Positions 17,744 to 27,110 are shown, counted from the first letter of the stretch. The stretch: 64,000 bases of DNA from Tildeniella torsiva UHER 1998/13D (GCA_019358835.1 JAHHIH010000029.1:1-64000); one strand, 5' to 3'. Made by a program: numbers and translations. The notes: a model not told the origin generated them from the letters alone.

Positions 17744-18342
17744 AACTATTCTCCTAATCTTGGGGGTTCAACCAAACCTTTGCCCCAACCGCTGATAGCT
17801 AGGCACCTGCAATTCAGCCCCTAGGGTGTTGCAAAATCAATTCCCTAGAGATTAACACAGCCTCAAAACATTTTCACTTCAAATGCAGCACATTTTAATT
17901 TAGACTACGAAAAAATTCTGCTCTGTGGGCAATGCGGAGGTCAGGCCGCTTTAAGTCTTGGCCCGTGACCAGCGGCACTGAGGTTGCCCTGGTACTGGCA
18001 GGGTTTCTGGTGTTTAACCTGATGTGAATGCTGGCCTCAGTTCCACCACGTTTTTACTCTCGGTGGCAATGTTACCCTCTGCGATTCGCGCTATGGAACC
18101 TGGGTTTTCCAAGCCGGAGCAGTGCCGGGTACTTTGGGTTGCTCAGGGCTCTGAGCACAGCGAGATGGCAAGTTCTGCGGTCTGGCCTAGACCAAGACAA
18201 CGAGTCTGACACAACCAGCGATCGCATCAAGACCTGGTGTGCGCAGATTAAGTCGGCGATGGAGATTTAGGGTTAGCGGGTGTTGGGTGCTTAGACATAG
18301 CTGGTACCCAACGCCCAATTGCCTGCGTAGTGATAGGATTAT
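17744..18342. other. Intergenic region between the Crp-like gene and the siderophore island
   Basis: About 600 bases with no convincing gene. A short hydrophobic frame starting GTG 17967 (VTSGTEVALVLAGFLVFNLM) might be the remnant of a membrane protein. Bases 18273-18310 contain GTGTTGGGT and a matching ACCCAACGC, a possible terminator-like stem. Nothing else is recognisable. Confidence 0.4.
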
Positions 18343-18370
18343 TGACAATTAATTGCAATAGATATTGTCA
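18343..18370. promoter_or_regulatory. Palindromic operator-like site before the first AraC gene
   Basis: TGACAAT (18343-18349) and ATTGTCA (18364-18370) form a perfect 7-bp inverted repeat with a 14-base AT-rich centre, ending 10 bases before ATG 18381. The first arm overlaps a TTGACA hexamer. It could bind Fur or the AraC protein itself. Its position supports 18381 as the start rather than GTG 18330. Confidence 0.5.
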
Positions 18371-18380
18371 CCTCTCGGCC

Positions 18381-19373
18381 ATGACTTTGACACTCACCTC
18401 TGGGAACTGGGATGACCTGCATCGGCAGGCGGTAGTCACCTGCCCCGAAAACCTGGTGCTGGAGGACTTTGAGACCCTAGTGGGAGTATCGGAACCCATC
18501 GGGTGCGGCTACCATCGCGGTATGGAGCTATCCCCTGGGGTATGGCTGAGCTTTTCAGAAACCAATTACTACCAGGATGTGAGCCTAACTGTACCCGCCC
18601 ACGACCACCCCATTCAGATCGGGGTTTTGCTGTCGGGATATTTGAGGTGCAGCATTCATCCCACCCTGGGCGGCAGTTGCAGCTATTTTTCGGGCAGTGG
18701 TGTTTCGCCAGCTTACGTAGAGATACAGCCGGGCGGGCAGCAGTTGACCAGCCTCAACCTTGAAATTGACCCGGCAGTCATGGGGTCATTTCTTGCCGAC
18801 GGGCCTGGTCAGCCCGAAATCATTCAGCAGCTGTTTAGAGGGGAAGACTGGAAAGCGTCGTTTTACCCTAGGGTGACGCCTGCAATGCGATCGCTTGTCC
18901 GCCAGATGTGGCACGCCCCCTACCGAGGCGTTGTCAAGCGGCTATACCTTCAGGCCAAGGCGTTTGAGCTGCTGGCGCTACACCTGGAGCTGATATCAGA
19001 CCATGCCAGTCAGCCTCAACCCTGTAGTGGGTTGAAACCCGACACCGTAGCCCGTTTGCACTATGCCAAAGAGATTTTGACGAACCAGCTAGAAAACCCA
19101 CCATTGCTGTCAGAGTTGGCCAAGCAGGTGGGGGTGAGCGATCGCACCCTCCAGCGCGGCTTTAAATCCCTGTTTCACACCACTGTGGTGGGTTATCTAA
19201 AACAGCAGCGACTCCACCAGGCCGAGAGACTGCTGCGCCAGGGCAACTGCACCGTTGCTGAGGTGGCTACGCGGGTGGGTTACGGGCATCTGGGGCGCTT
19301 TGCCGCTGAGTTTAAGCAGCAGTTTGGCATCACGCCAAAGGACTGTCTGGCAGGGAATCGGGTGAATGGGTAG
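18381..19373 (+). CDS. AraC family transcriptional regulator, PchR-like
   Basis: A 330-residue regulator. The N-terminal ligand-sensing region contains LSPGVWLSFSETNYYQDVSL and GYLRCSIHPTL. The C-terminal pair of helix-turn-helix motifs reads LSELAKQVGVSDRTLQRGFK and VAEVATRVGYGHLGRFAAEF, closing with QQFGITPKDC. The overall pattern fits PchR/YbtA-type regulators that activate siderophore receptor genes when the ferric siderophore is bound. It sits 0.4 kb upstream of a TonB receptor in the same direction. The start is set at 18381 because an operator-like palindrome occupies 18343-18370. Confidence 0.88.
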   Translation: MTLTLTSGNWDDLHRQAVVTCPENLVLEDFETLVGVSEPIGCGYHRGMELSPGVWLSFSETNYYQDVSLTVPAHDHPIQIGVLLSGYLRCSIHPTLGGSCSYFSGSGVSPAYVEIQPGGQQLTSLNLEIDPAVMGSFLADGPGQPEIIQQLFRGEDWKASFYPRVTPAMRSLVRQMWHAPYRGVVKRLYLQAKAFELLALHLELISDHASQPQPCSGLKPDTVARLHYAKEILTNQLENPPLLSELAKQVGVSDRTLQRGFKSLFHTTVVGYLKQQRLHQAERLLRQGNCTVAEVATRVGYGHLGRFAAEFKQQFGITPKDCLAGNRVNG

Positions 19374-19612
19374 ATGGGTTGCTATAGCAGTTCTCAATTT
19401 GGTGAGCTACACATTGGCTGAGTTCTAGATCCCCCGGTTTCTGGTTGTCTAGTGGTTTGAACGCAAGCAGCCCCAATGAAAGGCGACGGCAGTTGCGATT
19501 TAGGCGCAGTACTTAAGCCCTGTAGAGAAACTGAATAACAGTTGAAGCGATCGCTTGGAGACAGGCGATCGCGTTTTGTGGCAAGAGTCAGATTGGGTGC
19601 CAATCTTCCAAT

Positions 19613-19648
19613 TGGCGGATTTTGGATCATCGCTGGCGGATTTTGGAT
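19613..19648 (+). promoter_or_regulatory. Two 15-bp direct repeats, 21-bp period: candidate AraC/PchR box
   Basis: TGGCGGATTTTGGAT occurs at 19613-19627 and again, identically, at 19634-19648. A 21-bp period equals two helical turns, the usual layout for AraC-family dimers. It lies about 95-130 bases upstream of the receptor gene. A very similar pair with the same period lies upstream of the second receptor at 31345-31380. Confidence 0.6.
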
Positions 19649-19683
19649 AGACGTACCTGGCGGGCGTTCTCTACACTGCTCAC

Positions 19684-19710
19684 TATTGCAATTAAGAATG
19701 ATTAGCAATA
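19684..19710 (+). promoter_or_regulatory. Fur-box-like site before the first TonB receptor
   Basis: TATTGC (19684-19689) and GCAATA (19705-19710) bracket AATTAAGAATGATTA. The centre resembles part of the GATAATGATAATCATTATC consensus. It lies 30-60 bases upstream of the receptor start, consistent with iron-dependent repression; the match is only moderate. Confidence 0.45.
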
Positions 19711-19741
19711 GAGATCGTTCACTAGTGTGGGAGTGCTTGAG

Positions 19742-22345
19742 ATGTGTGTGTGGCAAGTTGCGGCTTCGGTACGGTTGGCGTTGATGGTGCTTTTGTCAGG
19801 AAGCCTGGTCGGGGTAGTAGCGTTGTCTGTTGCAGCGCAGGAACCGCAAGCGAGTGACGAGTTAACCGATCAACCGGATGCTCAACAACCAGATCTATCT
19901 TTAGCCCCTGAACCGCCGCTGATGGTGACCTCTGAGTCTCGCCCGCTCAATGAGCTTGACCAGCCTGCGACAACGGTTGAAGACAGGGTGGCACAAATTG
20001 AAGCCTCGCTAACGCAAATTACCGGAGTGCGGGTTGAGACTACCGAGGCGGGCTTGCAGATTTTGCTCGACACTGCCGAGGGTACGCTGGCGACCCCGGC
20101 GACGCAGACGGTGGGCAATGCGCTGATTGCGGATATACCCAATGTGGTGCTGGCGCTGCCCGAGGGCGGCAACTTTGAGCAGTTTGGCCCGGCGGAGGGC
20201 ATTGCCTTGGTGGCGGTGACGAATGAACCGGGGAACCGGGTGCGGGTGGCGATTACGGGGACGGATGCACCGCCTGTGGTGGCGGTAACGGCGACGGGAC
20301 TGGCAGTGACACTGGGTGAGGCCGCCAGTGGCCCAGAGGATGAAGCCATTCAGGTAGTAGTGACGGGAGAGCAAGATGAAGGCTATAACCCATCGCAGTC
20401 AAGCACCATAACGCGAACCGATACACCGCTGCGAGACATTCCTCAGTCAATTCAAGTCATCCCTTTAGAAGTATTGCGAGACCAAGGCGTTGATCTGACT
20501 GGTGCGCTGCTTAACGCGCCCAGTGTTCGCAACACAGCCCCAACCAACTTCGACTCGGTGCGGCTACGGGTTCGAGGCTTCATTACTCCAGCGACCGTAA
20601 ACGGGTTTGAAGACTCTCTTAATTCCTCTACTATTGGCGGGGATCTGACGGGCTTTGAGAGTATTGAAGTGCTGGGGGGGCCTAACTCTGTCTTGCTGGG
20701 GTCATCAGCACCCGGAGGGACGATCAACCTTGTGCCTAGGCAACCCCTAAGTGAGCCTTACTATTTTGCAGAAGTAACAGCTGGAAATTTCAACTTTTAT
20801 CGAGGTGAAGTAGATCTCTCGGGGCCACTAGATGATTCTGGAAAGAGTTTGTATCGTTTGAACACCTCTTACCGCGATCAGCAGTTCTTTTCTGATTTGT
20901 CGAGAACGCGTAGCTTTGTCATAGCTCCGGTAGTGAGCTTAGAATTTACAGAAAATACTCGCTTGACCCTTGACACTCGCTACGCAGACGCTACATTTGA
21001 CTCTATTCCCTTTGGGCTGCCTGCCGCTGGCACAATTCTATCTAACCCAAACGGCCAGATTCCTCGCAATGTCAATGTCAATGAGGGAACCTTTCAAGCT
21101 ACAAGCACTCGGTTTGGTTATACCCTTGAACACGATTTTAGTGATAATTGGTCTTTTAGAAACGCATTTCAATTTACCAAATATGCTGGAGGCTACTTCG
21201 GTAATGATGGCGGCACCTTTCCCCTCGGGCTTTTAGGCGATAACCGCACGCTAGAAAGAGTTTTTCTTAACGAACGCAGCGAGCAGCGCGACCTTCGCTT
21301 CTCAACCAACGTTATTGGTGAATTTGCAACGGGTTCAGTTCAGCATCAGCTTTTGCTTGGCTTTGACTGGGGAGGCATCGTTGGCGAATTTGGCGGGGAA
21401 GATAGAGAGATCGCTCCCCTTGATGTGTTTAATCCTGTCTACGGCAGTCTTCCTGGAGCCGTCATACCTGGCTCTGCCTATAGCATCCAAAATGTGACCG
21501 ATGAGCTTGGCTTCATCGTGCAAGATCAAATTGCCCTGGCTGACAATTTAAAGCTGCTTATCGGTGGTCGATTTGATCTATTTCAACAAACCAATGTCAA
21601 TGTCCTTGATGACACTAGAACAAGTCAATCAGGCAATGCCTTCAGCCCGCGTGCAGGCATTGTTTACCAGCCTATCCCCCCAATTTCCCTCTATGCAAAC
21701 TATAGCCGCTCCTTTCAGCCAGCCATTGGTCAGGCATTTGATGGCAGCATCTTTCGGCCCACCAGAGGTACTCAGTTTGAAGTGGGAGTTAAAGCCGACT
21801 TCAATGACAGGCTTTCGACAACGCTCGCACTCTATAACATTACCCAATCGAATGTTTTAACGGCTGATCCTGACAACTTAGGGTTCTCAGTTCAAACCGG
21901 AGAACAGCGCAGCCAGGGGATTGAACTCAGCCTCACAGGTGAAGTTCTATCGGGATGGAATGTGTTTGCTAGCTACGCGTACAACGATGTGCGAGTAACC
22001 CAAGACAACTCTATTGCCGTAGGCAATCGTGTGCTACAGACAACTCCTCATGCAGCCAGCCTATGGACAACCTATGAACTTCAGCACGGAAGCTTGCAAG
22101 GTTTAGGATTTGGGCTGGGTCTTTTTTATGTGGGCGATCGCGCTGGGGATGCTGGCAATACCTTTGAAGTACCCAGCTACCTAACAACCGATGCATCTGT
22201 TTTCTATAAACGAGATAGATTTCGAGCCGCAATTAATGTGAGAAACCTTTTTGATGTCAACTATTTTGAGTCTGCCTTTAACCGAACCCGAGTTTTCCCC
22301 GGTACACCGCTAACAATCCAGGGCAGCATTTCTTGGACATTTTGA
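19742..22345 (+). CDS. TonB-dependent siderophore receptor with N-terminal AMIN domain
   Basis: Outer-membrane transporter for ferric siderophores, about 867 residues. The signal peptide includes LALMVLLSGSLVGVVALSVA and is followed by a Pro/Gln-rich linker. An AMIN domain covers about residues 85-195 (TGVRVETTEAGLQILLDTAE). The plug starts at TPLRDIPQSIQVIPLEVLRD and contains RLRVRGF. The 22-strand barrel has typical repeats (VGDRAGDAGNTFEVPSYLTT) and ends in aromatic Phe (SWTF), needed for outer-membrane insertion. ATG 19742 is used; GTG 19727 would add five residues. It is followed within 16 bases by a binding lipoprotein and then a DUF1636 gene, forming an uptake operon. Confidence 0.93.
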   Translation: MCVWQVAASVRLALMVLLSGSLVGVVALSVAAQEPQASDELTDQPDAQQPDLSLAPEPPLMVTSESRPLNELDQPATTVEDRVAQIEASLTQITGVRVETTEAGLQILLDTAEGTLATPATQTVGNALIADIPNVVLALPEGGNFEQFGPAEGIALVAVTNEPGNRVRVAITGTDAPPVVAVTATGLAVTLGEAASGPEDEAIQVVVTGEQDEGYNPSQSSTITRTDTPLRDIPQSIQVIPLEVLRDQGVDLTGALLNAPSVRNTAPTNFDSVRLRVRGFITPATVNGFEDSLNSSTIGGDLTGFESIEVLGGPNSVLLGSSAPGGTINLVPRQPLSEPYYFAEVTAGNFNFYRGEVDLSGPLDDSGKSLYRLNTSYRDQQFFSDLSRTRSFVIAPVVSLEFTENTRLTLDTRYADATFDSIPFGLPAAGTILSNPNGQIPRNVNVNEGTFQATSTRFGYTLEHDFSDNWSFRNAFQFTKYAGGYFGNDGGTFPLGLLGDNRTLERVFLNERSEQRDLRFSTNVIGEFATGSVQHQLLLGFDWGGIVGEFGGEDREIAPLDVFNPVYGSLPGAVIPGSAYSIQNVTDELGFIVQDQIALADNLKLLIGGRFDLFQQTNVNVLDDTRTSQSGNAFSPRAGIVYQPIPPISLYANYSRSFQPAIGQAFDGSIFRPTRGTQFEVGVKADFNDRLSTTLALYNITQSNVLTADPDNLGFSVQTGEQRSQGIELSLTGEVLSGWNVFASYAYNDVRVTQDNSIAVGNRVLQTTPHAASLWTTYELQHGSLQGLGFGLGLFYVGDRAGDAGNTFEVPSYLTTDASVFYKRDRFRAAINVRNLFDVNYFESAFNRTRVFPGTPLTIQGSISWTF

Positions 22346-22360
22346 TAGATAGAAATCTTC

Positions 22361-23356
22361 ATGAAACGATTTTTGCGTCACCTCACAAATTGGGCATGTC
22401 TAGGGATTGTGGCATTCGTACTGGTTACGGCCTGCCACCAAAGCAGCAATCAAGATGCCACAGTTCCATCAGCGGAGGCAGAGAATTGTCGAGTCGTGCA
22501 GCACCCCATGGGTGAAACCTGTATTCCCCTCAACCCTCAACGGATTGTGACATTAGATATTCTCAACCTTAGTAACTTGATTGCCCTAGGCATAAAACCT
22601 ATGGCAGCCGAGATCTGGTCTCCAGTAGAGGGTGAAATTGGGTTTCCTGAGCATTTAGTAGATGCGCTTGAGGGAATTGATCTATACGACAATTCTATGG
22701 GGCAATCCGATTTAGAAAAAGTTTTGCAGCTCAAACCAGACTTGATCGTGGGTACCTCAGATCCATCGGCACAGGTCGTATATCAGCAGTTATCAAAAAT
22801 TGCGCCTACGGTGTTCATACCTTGGCCAGAAATTTCACGGAACTGGAAGCAAAACCTGATAGAAACAGGCAAAATTTTTAATAAGGTAAACCTCGCCAAT
22901 CAATTTGTAAGCGAATATTACCAAAGAATAGAAGGCCTGAAAAAACGTTTAAATCAGTCAGGAAAAAGTTCTTCTGGGAATCAAGGCCAGCCATTCTATG
23001 CATCATTTGCTTATGTCAGGGAAGGATTAATCCTGGCCCAAAGAGGTTCGTTCTCTGGCACAATTTTGACTGATCTCGAACTGCTATCCCCTCAAGCATC
23101 CGATCTTATGAGTTTGCCAATTTCTGAAGAAAGCTTACCAGATATCGATAGCAATGCTCTTTTTGTTGGTGCTTATCAGGAAGATGACCGTTCTACTCTA
23201 GAGAGTCTTCGACGTAGCCCTCTATGGCCTAAGGTAAAGGCCGTTCAGCAAAAACAAGTCTACTTTGTTGATTTTTACTCATGGTATGGCTTCGATTTTC
23301 TCTCTGCCCATGCTGTGCTAGATGATATCGAAAAATATTTGCTCAATACACCCTAA
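22361..23356 (+). CDS. Iron-siderophore ABC transporter substrate-binding lipoprotein (FecB/FhuD type)
   Basis: A 331-residue periplasmic binding protein. Signal peptide and lipobox: GIVAFVLVTACHQ, with the lipidated Cys in VTAC. The TroA/FecB fold motifs are ETCIPLNPQRIVTLDILNLS, VLQLKPDLIVGTS and VYFVDFYSWYGFDFLSAHAV. It should pass ferric siderophore from the receptor to an inner-membrane FecCDE-type permease; no such permease or ATPase is in this window. The gene starts 15 bases after the receptor stop and is 3 bases before the DUF1636 gene. It is slightly more AT-rich than its surroundings. Confidence 0.92.
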   Translation: MKRFLRHLTNWACLGIVAFVLVTACHQSSNQDATVPSAEAENCRVVQHPMGETCIPLNPQRIVTLDILNLSNLIALGIKPMAAEIWSPVEGEIGFPEHLVDALEGIDLYDNSMGQSDLEKVLQLKPDLIVGTSDPSAQVVYQQLSKIAPTVFIPWPEISRNWKQNLIETGKIFNKVNLANQFVSEYYQRIEGLKKRLNQSGKSSSGNQGQPFYASFAYVREGLILAQRGSFSGTILTDLELLSPQASDLMSLPISEESLPDIDSNALFVGAYQEDDRSTLESLRRSPLWPKVKAVQQKQVYFVDFYSWYGFDFLSAHAVLDDIEKYLLNTP

Positions 23357-23359
23357 GTC

Positions 23360-23758
23360 ATGCCGAAACATACCTTATTTGTTTGCAAATCCTGCCACTG
23401 CTCTACCGACAAGCGCCCAGAGCATCAACCTGCTGATGGTGCTTTGTTACTCGAACAACTCTCTACCTTAGGAGCAGATCAAGTGCAATCTGACTGCCTT
23501 GAAGTGCAGGCAGTGGGTTGTCTCTGGACTTGTGGTGAACCCTGTGCTGTGGCGTTCTCTGCCCCCCATAAACCTACCTATCTTTTCACCGCTCTACCCA
23601 CGGCTGAAGCTGCCCCCGCCCTACTTGAGTTTAGCCGAATCTATGCCGATAACCCCACAGGTGATGTGCCGTGGAAGCAGTTTCCCGAAGTGTTTCAGTC
23701 CGTAAGTTTTGAGTCTGTAAGTATTGCCAAGATTCCAGCGGTGGAGGGAGGTGAGTAA
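23360..23758 (+). CDS. DUF1636 family putative metal-binding protein
   Basis: A 132-residue cytosolic protein with cysteine pairs: LFVCKSCHCSTD at the N-terminus and QAVGCLWTCGEPCAVAFSAP in the middle, plus DVPWKQFPEVF near the end. This CxxC...C...C layout is that of DUF1636, found next to cobalt or iron-uptake genes and thought to bind metal or an iron-sulfur cluster. It is translationally close to the binding protein (3-base gap), pointing to a role in handling the imported iron. Confidence 0.85.
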   Translation: MPKHTLFVCKSCHCSTDKRPEHQPADGALLLEQLSTLGADQVQSDCLEVQAVGCLWTCGEPCAVAFSAPHKPTYLFTALPTAEAAPALLEFSRIYADNPTGDVPWKQFPEVFQSVSFESVSIAKIPAVEGGE

Positions 23759-23828
23759 TATATGAGCGCACCAATAGTCCCTCATCGAAGAGAGATAAGG
23801 CAAGAGATGAAGTCTAAATTCAACGTTG

Positions 23829-24176
23829 CTAGCTTACTGCATAATCGCTCATTTCACGTACAAAAGGAGGATGGAAGCCGAGCACAATGTCTTGTTTTGG
23901 TATGCCCAAATCTACTAAATCTGCTGCGATATCATGCTCAGTTGAATTATGGAAAATCCAAATTTTATCATTGCGAATATCTAGATGCATTACACAATGA
24001 TGTACCCACCGCTCATGTTGCCACCCTAAGTGCACAATTTGATAATGGTTGCGCTGTATGTCAAAAATAGTTTCAACTTCAATGTCTCCGTAGGCAGGCT
24101 TGCTTTCGGCATGGTTCAACAAAATGTTTTGCACAATCTGCTGATAGTGAGCCAGCTTATCAGTTACATTTTCCAT
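23829..24176 (-). CDS. xisI: XisI family protein
   Basis: A 115-residue protein with VTDKLAHYQQIVQNILLNHA, ETIFDIQRNHYQIVHLGWQH, RVHHC-like WVHHCVMHLDIRNDKIWIFH and the family's closing ADLVDLGIPKQDIVLGFHPP. XisI was first described with XisF and XisH as a factor for excising the fdxN element in Anabaena; the many genomic copies elsewhere behave more like a two-gene toxin-antitoxin-like module. Its start overlaps the end of the upstream xisH remnant, the normal arrangement, but its partner is broken. Confidence 0.92.
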   Translation of the reverse strand: MENVTDKLAHYQQIVQNILLNHAESKPAYGDIEVETIFDIQRNHYQIVHLGWQHERWVHHCVMHLDIRNDKIWIFHNSTEHDIAADLVDLGIPKQDIVLGFHPPFVREMSDYAVS

Positions 24177-24341
24177 AGAGCAATTTCCTCTAGCTTGATG
24201 TCGTAAACATCCAGCCTTACATTATTTTTTCTCTTCCATGTCTACACCACCCACCTTGATTTGTAACGGATCGTGAGTCACAGTCCACCCATCCTTAATC
24301 AAGGCAGTTTTGACAATTTGGTGAAAGCGATCTCTAGCCAC
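24164..24341 (-). pseudogene. xisH: XisH remnant with its middle deleted
   Basis: From GTG 24341 the minus strand reads ARDRFHQIVKTALIKDGWTV and then THDPLQIKVGGVDMEE before TAA at 24222-24224. This is the XisH N-terminus. In another frame the last bases give RLDVYDIKLEEIALWKM with a stop at 24164-24166, matching the XisH C-terminus and overlapping the xisI start. XisH is normally about 138 residues and has a restriction-endonuclease-like fold; roughly 80 residues with the catalytic core are missing. Confidence 0.8.
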
Positions 24342-24386
24342 TATTCAGTTGTCACTCCCCATAAGACCAATTTCTTGCCATAACCA

Positions 24387-26180
24387 ATGATAACTCGCTC
24401 CCATCGGCCCCTACTGCGACTGCTTCGCTATGGCAAACCCTACCGGGTTCAAGTTTGGGGCGCAATCATCTGCTCCATCTTTCGCACCCTGTTTGACCTG
24501 GCTCCGCCCTACCTAATTGGCGTTGCCGTCGATGTCGTTGTTGAGCAAGAGACCTCTCTGATTGCCCGGCTAGGGGTGCAAAATCCGCTCACCCAACTGC
24601 TGGTGTTGGCGGGGTTGACCGTCGTGACCTGGGGACTAGAATCTCTCAGCCAGTATGGAGCCGATAAACTCTGGCGCAACCTGGCGCAAACCCTACAACA
24701 TGAGCTGCGGGTCGATGCCTACAACCACCTCCAGGGGCTCGACCTCGCCTACTTTGAAGACCACAGCACGGGTACCCTGCTGTCGATTCTCAACGACGAC
24801 ATCAACTAGCTAGAACGCTTCTTAAACTCCGGTGCCCAAGATTTAATCAGCTTTTTTACCCGTGTTTTGGCGGTGGGAGTTAGCTTTGTGCTGCTGGCCC
24901 CAGGGATTGCCTGGTTCGCCATGGTGCCGATTCCACTTATTTTGTGGGGCACGTTTTTGTTTCAGTCGCGGCTGGCTCCTCGCTACGATGCGGTGCGCGA
25001 CCAGGCCGGGGCAATTAGCGATCGCCTCGCCAACAACCTCTCGGGCATGGCCACGATCAAGAGCTTTACCGCTGAGGGGTATGAGCGCGATCACGTTCAC
25101 CACGACAGCCATGCCTATTGCCAGAGCAACCAGCAGGCGATCGCCCTGAGTGTGGCCTTTCAGCCTGTGCTGCGGTTCTGCATTTTGCTGGGCTTTGTGC
25201 TGACGCTCTATCTGGGGGGACGAGAGGTGCTCCAGGGACAGCTCAGCGTGGGCACCTACGGCTTTATGGTGTTCATTGTGCAAGATTTGCTGTGGCCCTT
25301 CACAGTTTTGAGCGAGATTGTCGATGAGTACCAGCGGGCCATGGCCTCGGTACGGCGGGTGATGGGCCTGCTCGATACACCCGTGGCCATTTTGCCGGGG
25401 CAGCAGCCGTTACCCCTGGGCAAGGTGCAGGGCGAGATGCAGTTTGAGGCTATCACCTTTGCCTACAACGGTCGCCAACCAGTCCTCAAGCAACTCTCCT
25501 TGCACGTCCCCGCCGGAGCCACGATTGGCATTGTGGGAGCCACCGGGTCAGGCAAAAGCACCCTGGTGAAGCTGCTGCTGCGATTCTATGACGTGCAGAG
25601 CGGCCGCATTCTAATTGACGGTCAGGATATTCGCGACCTCAATGCGCTAGATCTGCGCCGCTGCATTGGCTGGGTGAGTCAGGACGTGTTTTTGTTCCAC
25701 GGCACGGTGGCCGAAAATATTGGCTATGGCAGCTTTGACGCCAGCCGTGAGCAAATTATCCAGGCCGCTAAGCAGGCGGAGGCCCATGACTTTATCCAGG
25801 AACTGCCCCAGGGCTACGATACCGTTGTCGGTGAACGGGGGCAGAAGCTCTCGGGGGGGCAGCGGCAGCGGCTAGCGATCGCCCGCGCCATCCTCAAAGA
25901 CCCACCGATTCTGGTGCTGGATGAAGCCACCTCGGCGGTAGATAATGAGACTGAAGCGGCCATTCAGCGATCGCTGGCAGTGATTACCCAGGGGCGCACG
26001 ACGATTGCGATCGCCCATCGCCTCTCTACCATTCGCCAAGCCGACTGCATCTATGTGATGGACAGAGGGCAAATTGTGGAGCAGGGCACCCATGACGAGT
26101 TGCTAGCCATGGGCGGCATTTACGCGGGCCTTTGGCGAGTGCAGTCGGGGGTGGTTTCAGAGATGGAAGTTGAGGTGTAA
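24387..26180 (+). pseudogene. Fused ABC exporter (MsbA/siderophore-export type) with an in-frame TAG
   Basis: The frame from ATG 24387 to the stop at 26178-26180 encodes about 597 residues of a half-transporter: transmembrane part, then NBD. TAG at 24807-24809 interrupts it after ILNDDIN. The next residues LERFLNSGAQDLISFFTRVL continue perfectly in frame, so the stop most likely replaces a Gln (CAG). The NBD is intact: Walker A GATGSGKST, signature LSGGQRQRLAIARA, Walker B ILVLDEATSAVD and switch His AIAHRLSTIRQ. GTG 24867 could restart translation but would lack several helices. Similar exporters accompany cyanobacterial siderophore loci. It may be a sequencing error, recent inactivation, or readthrough. 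Confidence 0.85.
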
Positions 26181-26230
26181 AGCTTAAAGCAAAGCGGAGC
26201 CGTGAATCTTGCACCCTGCACTTTGAAATC

Positions 26231-26503
26231 CTAAACACCGTAACTACTCGTAGACCGATTTTTAAGCCAGTAGAAGTCCAGCTCCACAAGTCCTAGGGTA
26301 AGGATGCCGACGTAACTACTCGTAGACCGATTTTTAAGCCAGTAGAAGTCCAGCTCCACAAGTCCTAGGGTAAGGATGCCGAGGGCCAGCAGCACCTGGA
26401 TCAGGGCTATGCTGCTGCCGGAGCCTGCGCCCAGAATCGCTGACAGGTGGTTGTCCGAACCGAGCATCCAGGCTTCAAACAGGCGGTCGGCCAATCTGGC
26501 CAC
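26231..26503 (-). pseudogene. C-terminal stub of a membrane permease, probably MFS
   Basis: A 90-residue frame: LADRLFEAWMLGSDNHLSAI, then GSGSSIALIQVLLALGILTL and GLVELDFYWLKNRSTSSY. The last 24 residues are repeated exactly because of a 72-bp tandem duplication. The hydrophobic helix with a short polar tail resembles the C-terminus of EntS-like MFS exporters found in siderophore loci. No upstream permease sequence exists; a 14-bp inverted repeat lies just before it. Identification is tentative, but it is clearly not a full gene. Confidence 0.5.
26239..26382. repeat. 72-bp tandem duplication
   Basis: The 72 bases from 26239 are repeated from 26311 with no visible change. The unit is a multiple of three, so it inserts 24 residues (VGILTLGLVELDFYWLKNRS...) in frame. 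The identity of the copies points to a recent event. Confidence 0.85.
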
Positions 26504-26522
26504 AGGCTAGATTGGCCGACCG
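26484..26522. repeat. 14-bp perfect inverted repeat at the permease-stub break
   Basis: CGGTCGGCCAATCT (26484-26497) and AGATTGGCCGACCG (26509-26522) are separated by 11 bases. The left arm lies inside the first codons of the permease stub and the right arm just outside it. It may mark the deletion junction or be a terminator stem. Confidence 0.6.
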
Positions 26523-26571
26523 TTCCACCAGGCTACCGAATGATAACCGTCCGCATTGCTGGCACAGATAA

Positions 26572-27110
26572 CTAGACGACCTGCACCAAACGGCTGACTC
26601 GATACTGCTTGACCGGGGCTGGGTCTTCTCCAGAATTGTGAGCCGTCATTACAGAACCACAGACCTCCACTCTGGCTTCGTAGACGCCAGCAGTGCGCCG
26701 CCCATCGGGGGCTGCAAACTCTAAGCGAACGTCAGCCCAATCGGCCTCTCCCAGCTCATGATCAGGGTCTTGGGCCAGAACCTGGGCAGCTTTGCGGTAG
26801 TTCACCCACTCCCAGCCCCGCTGCATCCAGATGTCGCGCTCCACAATTTGAGCGTACTTCCCTAACCCAGACCAACCTCGATAAAACGGACGGAGTTGGG
26901 TCACGGGACAATCTCGGGTGATCAGCCCGTCTAAGATCTGAGGCTCAAGGTGTCCCCAAACCTGCCCGGTGGGAAAGTCTATCAGGGTAGGGGCAGCTCC
27001 ATCACCAGCCAGCCGTCAACGGGGTTGGCGCTGCCAATCGGATCTTCGCCGTTGGTTTTGGAAATCACCGAGCAAAATTGACAGTCTGCGGCCAGAGATG
27101 GGATGGTCAT
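26572..27110 (-). pseudogene. Sucrase/ferredoxin-like family protein, middle deleted and frame broken
   Basis: From ATG 27110 the frame reads MTIPSLAADCQFCSVISKTN and then GEDPIGSANPVDGWLVMELP, the start of sucrase/ferredoxin-like proteins, and meets TGA TAG at about 27000. In another frame LIDFPTGQVWGHLEPQILDG leads directly to CPVTQLRPFYRGWSGLGKYA, QIVERDIW and the C-terminal 110 residues, stopping at 26572. The family is about 300 residues; about 120-150 are missing, including the thioredoxin-fold cysteines. The ATGA overlap with the upstream binding-protein gene shows an original operon. Confidence 0.7.

Noticed and set aside
18028..18270. 80-residue frame upstream of the first AraC gene
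   Set aside because: No motif, poor composition and two competing frames.
23762..24070. Plus-strand frame overlapping xisI
   Set aside because: xisI on the other strand has clear family motifs along its whole length.
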